In this document: positions 59,437-64,000 of the stretch, piece by piece
Position numbering within the stretch: the stretch's first letter is position 1
Layout of the letters: every line of letters starts with the position of its first letter
Assembly (NCBI RefSeq): GCF_001665235.1
Contig: NZ_LZSC01000046.1
Span: forward strand, 1-64,000
Length of the DNA stretch: 64,000 bases
From: Mycobacterium sp. 1100029.7
Lineage (GTDB): Bacteria > Actinomycetota > Actinomycetes > Mycobacteriales > Mycobacteriaceae
Reading direction: 5' to 3'
Program-made: the position numbers and the translations under genes
The notes under the pieces: generated by a model
The model's input: the letters and a program-made list of their open reading frames with translations, nothing else
Told to the model about the DNA's origin: nothing
The model's database searches: none

Positions 59437-60891
59437 TCAGTAGGCGAACGACAACGGTGCCACCTCGTCATCGCCGGGTGCTTTCGGCGCGGCGGGCTCC
59501 GCATCGTGCTCCAACGGGCCTTCGACGATGTAACGCCTGAGTAGAAAGAACCAGAGGACCGCGAGCACCGCGTATGTCAAGGTGAACGTCACCAAGGAGG
59601 TGACGACCATGCCGGCCGCGTGATCCGACACACCCTGGCTGACGGCCAGTCGCACCTGCTGGTCACCGGTCGGGTTCGGCACGACAAGCCATGGCTGCCG
59701 CCCCATTTCGGTGAACACCCAGCCGGCGCTGTTGGCCAGGAACGGTGTCGGAATGGTGAGCAACGCGAACCAGGAATACCACCGGGTGTCGGGGATGCGC
59801 CCGCCGCGGGTCAGCCAGAGGGTGGTCAGCGCGAACAGCACCGGAACCGCCATCAAGCCGATCATCATGCGAAACGACCAATAGGTGACAAACAGGTTGG
59901 GCCGGTAATCGTCTGGCCCGAAACGATGTTCATAGTCCTGCTGCATGTTGCGCACACCCTGCAGCGTCACGCCGCTGAACTTGCTTTCGGCGAGGAACGG
60001 CAGGACGTAGGGCACCTCGATGACGCGGGTGACGCTGTCGCAGTTGTTGTGCGTGCCGACCGTGAGAATCGAGAAGTCCGGGTCGGTCTCGGTGTCGCAC
60101 AGCGATTCTGCCGACGCCATCTTCATCGGCTGCTGCTGGAACATCAGCTTGCCCTGTTGGTCGCCGGTGAAGAACAGCCCGACGGTGGCCAGCAGCGCCA
60201 CCCAGCACCCCAAAACGGCTGCCGGGCGGAACACGGCGCCCAGATCGATGTCAGCCTTGCGTTGCGCGCGGATCAGCCACCAGGCGCTGACCGCGGCGAC
60301 GAAGGTGCCCGCGGTCAGCAGCGAACCCGCGACCGCATGCGAAAAGGCCGCTCGCGCAGTGTTATTGCTCAGCAATGCCCCGATGCTGTCCAGCTCGGCG
60401 CGCCGCGTCACCGGGTTGTAGTGCGCACCCACCGGATGCTGCATAAAGGAATTCGCCGAGATGATGAAGAAAGCGGACACATTCACCGATACCGCGACGA
60501 CCCACATGCAGGCCAGATGCACCAGCCGCGGCAGTCGACTCCACCCGAAAATCCACAAGCCGAGGAAGGTGGATTCGAAGAAGAAGGCCGCCAAGCCCTC
60601 CATCGCGAGCGGGGCGCCGAAGATGTCGCCGACGAACTTCGAATACTGCGACCAGTTCATGCCGAATTGGAATTCCTGCACGATGCCGGTCGCCACCCCG
60701 ATCGCGAAGTTGATCAGGAACAGCTTGCCGAAGAACTTCGTCAGCCGATACCAGGCGGGGTTACCGGAGGCCACCCAGGCGGTCTGCATGACCGCCACCA
60801 GCGGTGCCAGCCCGATCGTGAGCGGCACAAAGATGAAGTGGTAGACGGTGGTGATACCGAACTGCCACCGCGATACGTCGACGACATTCAT
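59437..60891 (-). CDS. cydA: Cytochrome bd quinol oxidase subunit I
   Basis: CydA carries hemes b558, b595 and d and the quinol site. The 484-residue protein has the heme ligand His18 in GITTVYHFIFVPLTIG, a proximal Met/His region (VTYWSFRMMIGLMAVP), the ETEXGRQPW-type motif as FTEMGRQPWLV, and a short Q-loop (about 250-330), the actinobacterial form. A GGGAGATGACAG site precedes ATG 60891. TACACT about 45 bases upstream may be a -10. It is first of cydABDC. Confidence 0.96.
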   Translation of the reverse strand: MNVVDVSRWQFGITTVYHFIFVPLTIGLAPLVAVMQTAWVASGNPAWYRLTKFFGKLFLINFAIGVATGIVQEFQFGMNWSQYSKFVGDIFGAPLAMEGLAAFFFESTFLGLWIFGWSRLPRLVHLACMWVVAVSVNVSAFFIISANSFMQHPVGAHYNPVTRRAELDSIGALLSNNTARAAFSHAVAGSLLTAGTFVAAVSAWWLIRAQRKADIDLGAVFRPAAVLGCWVALLATVGLFFTGDQQGKLMFQQQPMKMASAESLCDTETDPDFSILTVGTHNNCDSVTRVIEVPYVLPFLAESKFSGVTLQGVRNMQQDYEHRFGPDDYRPNLFVTYWSFRMMIGLMAVPVLFALTTLWLTRGGRIPDTRWYSWFALLTIPTPFLANSAGWVFTEMGRQPWLVVPNPTGDQQVRLAVSQGVSDHAAGMVVTSLVTFTLTYAVLAVLWFFLLRRYIVEGPLEHDAEPAAPKAPGDDEVAPLSFAY

Positions 60892-60936
60892 CTGTCATCT
60901 CCCATGACTGCAGCGTTCTACGACAAAGTGTAGTAG

Positions 60937-61512
60937 TCAGGCGGCCGCGGCGCCATTCCCAAGTTCCCGGGAGGCTTTACGGATGCCGAAGGACGCGACG
61001 ACCTCGAAGACGCCGATCACCGCCAGCCACACGCCAACCACCAGAGCCAGGGTCAAGATCGACGCGAACGGCGACGCCAGGACCACGATTCCGGCGAGCA
61101 GCGTGATCACGCCGAGAAAGATCGACCATCCGCGCCCCGGCAGGGTGGGGTCGCTGATCGCGGAAACCGTTGTGGCGACACCGCGGAAGATGAATCCGAT
61201 ACCGATCCAGATGGCCAGCAACAGCACCGCGTTGCCGAAATGACGAAATGCCAACACCGCCAGGATCAATGACGCGGCGCCGCTGATGAACAACAGGATG
61301 CGGCTGCCCGCCGACACGTGCAGGCTGAACGCGAAGATCACCTGCGCCACGCCGGTGATCAGGAGGTAGACGCCGAAGGCGATCGCTGCGGCCAGGACGG
61401 AGATTCCCGGCCACGCCAGCACCAGGATTCCGACGATCAGGGTCAGCAGTCCCGACACCAGCGTCGATTTCCACAGATGCGGCAACATGCTCGGAACTTC
61501 AGTGGGCTGCAT
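60937..61512 (-). CDS. HdeD-like membrane protein, Rv1624c-like
   Basis: The 191-residue protein has six hydrophobic segments in three hairpins, the DUF308/HdeD pattern: TLVSGLLTLIVGILVLAWPGISVLAAAIAFGVYLLITGVAQVIFAF, then two related pairs. HdeD in E. coli is linked to acid resistance; the mycobacterial role is unknown. I chose ATG 61512 (MQPTEVPSML); ATG 61530 is possible. It lies 45 bases upstream of cydA on the same strand. Confidence 0.84.
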   Translation of the reverse strand: MQPTEVPSMLPHLWKSTLVSGLLTLIVGILVLAWPGISVLAAAIAFGVYLLITGVAQVIFAFSLHVSAGSRILLFISGAASLILAVLAFRHFGNAVLLLAIWIGIGFIFRGVATTVSAISDPTLPGRGWSIFLGVITLLAGIVVLASPFASILTLALVVGVWLAVIGVFEVVASFGIRKASRELGNGAAAA

Positions 61513-61554
61513 AGCCTCACTGTGGCACAACGGCGGTCGACGACGATAGGGCCT

Positions 61555-62889
61555 TTAGACCGTCGCACCATGCGGGCTGCGACGGTCCGCGGTGGCCGCG
61601 TCGCTGGCGTGGGCCGCCTTGCGGCCGATGAGATACCAGGTGCGCATCACGCCCTTGCCCTTGACCTCGATGCTGCCGCGCTCCTGCAGGACGAATTCGT
61701 CTCGGAGGCGCTCATAGACGTCCTCGGGCACTTGGATTCGGCCCACCGAGTCCGTCGACTCCATTCGGGCCGCGACGTTGACCGCGTCGCCCCACACGTC
61801 GTAGAAGAAGCGTCGCGAACCCACCACACCGGCGACCACCGGGCCGGTCGCGAAGCCGACCCGCAGCGGCACCGAGAGACCGTGTGGGTCCTCGAGTTTC
61901 GCGGCGGCAGCGACCATGTCGAGGGCGAAGTTCGCCAGGGCCTGCACGTGGTCGGGCCGGGGGCGCGGTACTCCGCTGACCACCATGTAGGAGTCGCCGC
62001 TGACTTTGATCTTCTCCAGCCCGTGCTTGTCCACCAGCTCGTCGAAGGCGCTGTAGAGCCGGTCCAGAAACTTGACCAGGTCGCACGGCGCGGTGGAACT
62101 GGCGCGCTCGGTGAAGCCGACCATGTCGGCGAACAGGACCGAGGCTTCGTCGTAGCGATCCGCGATGACATCGCGTTCCGGTTCCTTGAGCCGGTCGGCG
62201 ACGCTGGCCGGCAACATGTTGGCCAACAGCGCCTCCGAGCGTTCGTACTCCGCTTCCATGACGGCTTCGGCGCGTTCGGTGTCGCGCATCGCGAACCACA
62301 CCGTGACGACGACCATGGCGCAGGCCGACACCGTGGTGATCACAAAGCTCATCGTGATGGCCCACGGTCGTTCCAGCCCGGTGGAGCGGGGGACCAGGAA
62401 CTGCAGCATGACGACCAGCGAGACGCCCAGGGTGGCCAGCAGGGCGGCCAGGCCGATGCGCTCGATGCCGAGCTGCAACACCACCAGGCTGGCGGTGGTC
62501 ACCAGGAAGTACTGCACGCCGCCGCCGGTGCCCACGTTCCAGCACGTGACGACGACCGCGGTGTAGGCCGTGAAGATAAACGTAAGGGGGGCAACCAATT
62601 CCCCGAAACGGTTGAGCCAGGGGACGGACGCGAAGATCAGTCCGGTGCAGACGTTGACGATCTGGATGGGATAGGCATCAGGGCCAGACCAGAATCCGAG
62701 AATGGCGAAGACCAGGCACACCACCACGCCCATCGCGGCATTGATGTTGAGCACCCGGGTGCGGCGGGCGTTGCTGTCGGCGTAGTGCTCGTTGCGGGCG
62801 CGGTTCTTGGCCCGCACCGCTGCTTTACAGTCCGGGGCAGTCGAGCCATCCGGCCGACTCGGTGGGGCACCGCATTTCTTAGCCACCAC
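61555..62889 (-). CDS. cya: Class III adenylate cyclase with six-helix membrane domain (Rv1625c-like)
   Basis: The 444-residue protein has a six-helix membrane anchor (about 47-202) and one class III cyclase domain (about 245-420), half of a mammalian-type enzyme; it must dimerise. All catalytic residues are present: metal Asp255 and Asp299, adenine-selecting Lys295 and Asp364, transition-state Asn371 and Arg375. The start GTG 62889 fits the M. tuberculosis protein (443 residues) and lies six bases after a TACGCT box (62896-62901), so it is probably leaderless. The frame stays open upstream into a small lipoprotein-like ORF. Confidence 0.94.
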   Translation of the reverse strand: MVAKKCGAPPSRPDGSTAPDCKAAVRAKNRARNEHYADSNARRTRVLNINAAMGVVVCLVFAILGFWSGPDAYPIQIVNVCTGLIFASVPWLNRFGELVAPLTFIFTAYTAVVVTCWNVGTGGGVQYFLVTTASLVVLQLGIERIGLAALLATLGVSLVVMLQFLVPRSTGLERPWAITMSFVITTVSACAMVVVTVWFAMRDTERAEAVMEAEYERSEALLANMLPASVADRLKEPERDVIADRYDEASVLFADMVGFTERASSTAPCDLVKFLDRLYSAFDELVDKHGLEKIKVSGDSYMVVSGVPRPRPDHVQALANFALDMVAAAAKLEDPHGLSVPLRVGFATGPVVAGVVGSRRFFYDVWGDAVNVAARMESTDSVGRIQVPEDVYERLRDEFVLQERGSIEVKGKGVMRTWYLIGRKAAHASDAATADRRSPHGATV

Positions 62890-62895
62890 GCTAGA

Positions 62896-62901
62896 AGCGT
62901 A
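62896..62901 (-). promoter_or_regulatory. -10 box of cya
   Basis: On the minus strand TACGCT is followed by TCTAGC and then the GTG of cya. The six-base distance fits transcription starting on the start codon. Confidence 0.5.
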
Positions 62902-63063
62902 ACCGTTGGCCAGGTGATTCCCCAGCCCTGTGATTGGCTGGGGCGGCCTGTCTCGGGTTGCTTGCAGGACGATGCAGCTGTTTGCTCCCGGGGTACAAGA
63001 GCTACCGCATGCCGCAGCGGCGAGCGGGGTCGGCGCGATAACAAGGGCAATCCACCCCTGCAT
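62902..63063 (-). pseudogene. Second mini-lipoprotein copy, open into the cya frame
   Basis: The ORF from ATG 63063 reads MQGWIALVIAPTPLAAAACG, then SSCTPGANSCIVLQ. Its DNA aligns with the neighbouring 40-residue lipoprotein gene (ATTGCCxTxGTTATCG, then ACCCC and TGCGG(T/C)AGC). It keeps a lipobox-like AAAC and the three cysteines (C-x3-C-x6-C) but has lost the positively charged N-terminus and its own stop codon. It reads in frame through the cya start. It is either a decayed duplicate or an alternative N-terminal extension of the cyclase. Confidence 0.45.
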
Positions 63064-63087
63064 AGCGGGGCGGATAGGTTGAACCTC

Positions 63088-63210
63088 TTAAATTGCGATG
63101 CAGGACCCGCCGGGCAGGCAGAAGCTGCCGCATCCCGATGTGGTCAGTGGGGTAAGCACGATAACGACGGCAATGAAGAGTTTGCTACAGCGAGACACGA
63201 CGAACTCCAT
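63088..63210 (-). CDS. Tiny Cys-rich lipoprotein (40 residues)
   Basis: The ORF reads MEFVVSRCSKLFIAVVIVLT, then PLTTSGCGSFCLPGGSCIAI and stop. It has a short basic N-region, a hydrophobic core (11-24) and a lipobox-like TTSGC, leaving a mature peptide of only 14 residues with cysteines at 27, 31 and 37. The first would be lipidated and the others could form a disulfide. I recognise no family. A second, related copy follows 25 bases downstream. TACAGT about 30 bases upstream of the ATG may be its -10. Confidence 0.55.
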   Translation of the reverse strand: MEFVVSRCSKLFIAVVIVLTPLTTSGCGSFCLPGGSCIAI

Positions 63211-63419
63211 CCTGAGGGAACGGGAAAGCGCGCTTACTGTACGTCTGTTGAACAAGGCTAAAACGGGCCGAAATGCAACCGTGTCTGATTCGGGATGCCG
63301 CGTTGCCGACGTTCGGTGCCGTTGCGGGCTGAACTTTGACAATTCCGGCCTGCGTCGGGGGCGCGACCCCTACGCTGCCGATTGATCATGCTGCGCCATC
63401 CGGCGAGGAGGTTGAGCGC

Positions 63420-64000
63420 GTGGATTACCCGCACAGCACCGGATTCGACTGGGCGCAATTGGTGGCGATGCCCACGGTGAGTGAGGAATGGCATTCGGGG
63501 CATCAGATTCTCAACTTTTACCCGAAGGACAAGGACTACCGGGATTCGCCGGCCGCGCGGGCGATGGTGGCCGAGCACTTCGGCAACGCCACGGCGCTGA
63601 ACACGGATGCGGCGTTGCTGAAATTCGGCTCCGACCAGGTGACATTGGATGGCGCATTCATCGAGATGGGCGTCTGTACCGGTAAGACCATCAATTTCGT
63701 GGCCGCGCTCAACCCGGAGCGACGAATTTGGGGATTCGACTCCTTCGACGGACTTCCCGAGCAGTGGGCCCGCACCGACATCACGGTCCCCGAAGGTACT
63801 TTCCGGGTAAACGTGGACGGGTGGATGCCACCGGTGCTGCACAATGTCGCGCTGGTCAAAGGCATGTTCCACGAAACTCTTCCCCAATTCAAAGAGCAGG
63901 TATTGAAAGCCACACCGATCGCTTTCCTCCACGTGGACTGCGACATTTATGCGTCGGCGAAAGACATCTTCGATCAGTTGGCCGACAACATCGTGGCGGG
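63420..64000 (+). CDS. TylF/MacO-like class I methyltransferase, 3' end cut by window
   Basis: The visible 193 residues begin MDYPHSTGFDWAQLVAMPTV. The SAM motif is FIEMGVCTGKTINFVAALNP, followed by IWGFDSFDGLPEQWAR, typical of the macrocin O-methyltransferase (TylF) family, and FLHVDCDIYASAKDIF with the metal-binding Asp pair. The substrate may be a sugar or a glycopeptidolipid-type glycan, but that is inference. GTG 63420 is supported by a GAGGAGG site (63405-63411). TACGCT (63371-63376) may be its -10. Confidence 0.82.
   Translation, partial: MDYPHSTGFDWAQLVAMPTVSEEWHSGHQILNFYPKDKDYRDSPAARAMVAEHFGNATALNTDAALLKFGSDQVTLDGAFIEMGVCTGKTINFVAALNPERRIWGFDSFDGLPEQWARTDITVPEGTFRVNVDGWMPPVLHNVALVKGMFHETLPQFKEQVLKATPIAFLHVDCDIYASAKDIFDQLADNIVA

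Overview
The window is a high-GC mycobacterial chromosome segment, most likely from a non-tuberculous, slow-growing Mycobacterium. Gene order follows the M. tuberculosis H37Rv block from about Rv1551 (plsB1) to Rv1625c (cya): plsB1, ilvA, treZ-treY-treX, bioA-bioF-bioD, bioB-bsaP, nadA-nadB-nadC, the his operon, the trp operon with lgt, pykA, tesB, cydABDC and an adenylate cyclase. Proteins align in memory almost residue for residue with those of M. tuberculosis. No rRNA, tRNA, insertion sequence, prophage or CRISPR array was seen.

Layout. 0-7.5 kb: a MerR regulator divergent from a PPOX oxidoreductase, a methyltransferase, plsB1, a Ddn-type protein, threonine dehydratase, and a second divergent pair (PPOX protein and MocR regulator). 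7.5-16.9 kb (minus strand): trehalose synthesis from glycogen (TreX debrancher, TreY synthase, TreZ hydrolase), an OafA-type acyltransferase and a RipD-like cell-wall protein with a long structured 5' leader. 17.2-27.4 kb: biotin synthesis, split by a four-gene minus-strand membrane/cupredoxin-lipoprotein module where H37Rv carries prophage phiRv1. 27.4-33.6 kb: a lipase, the NrtR repressor divergent from nadABC with a near-perfect operator, and a Ddn-type protein. 33.7-40.1 kb: hisD-C-B-H-A(priA)-impA-F-I. 40.1-43.2 kb: an unusual Ser/Thr kinase with a TPM ectodomain, the ChaA antiporter and a peroxiredoxin. 43.3-50.6 kb: trpE, a Trp-associated membrane gene, trpC-B-A and lgt with a long acidic repetitive tail. 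50.7-55 kb: pykA, tesB and membrane proteins. 55-63.2 kb (minus strand): the cydABDC terminal oxidase locus, an HdeD-like protein, a class III adenylate cyclase, and a tandem pair of tiny Cys-rich lipoproteins. The window ends inside a TylF-like methyltransferase.

Functional themes. The segment is mostly core biosynthesis: branched-chain amino acids, histidine, tryptophan, biotin, NAD and trehalose. Many gene pairs overlap by ATGA or GTGA and are therefore probably translationally coupled. PriA (hisA) probably also serves tryptophan synthesis because no trpF lies near the trp genes. About a dozen genes have a TANNNT-type -10 box 6-7 bases before the start codon, the pattern of leaderless mycobacterial mRNAs; I used it to choose several starts.

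Parts least explained by known biology: the four-gene cupredoxin module, the tandem mini-lipoproteins next to cya, the kinase-TPM fusion, the structured ripD leader whose ribosome binding site sits in a hairpin loop, the leaderless 14-codon ORF coupled to plsB1, and the MerR protein with a CxC-x5-CxC tail.
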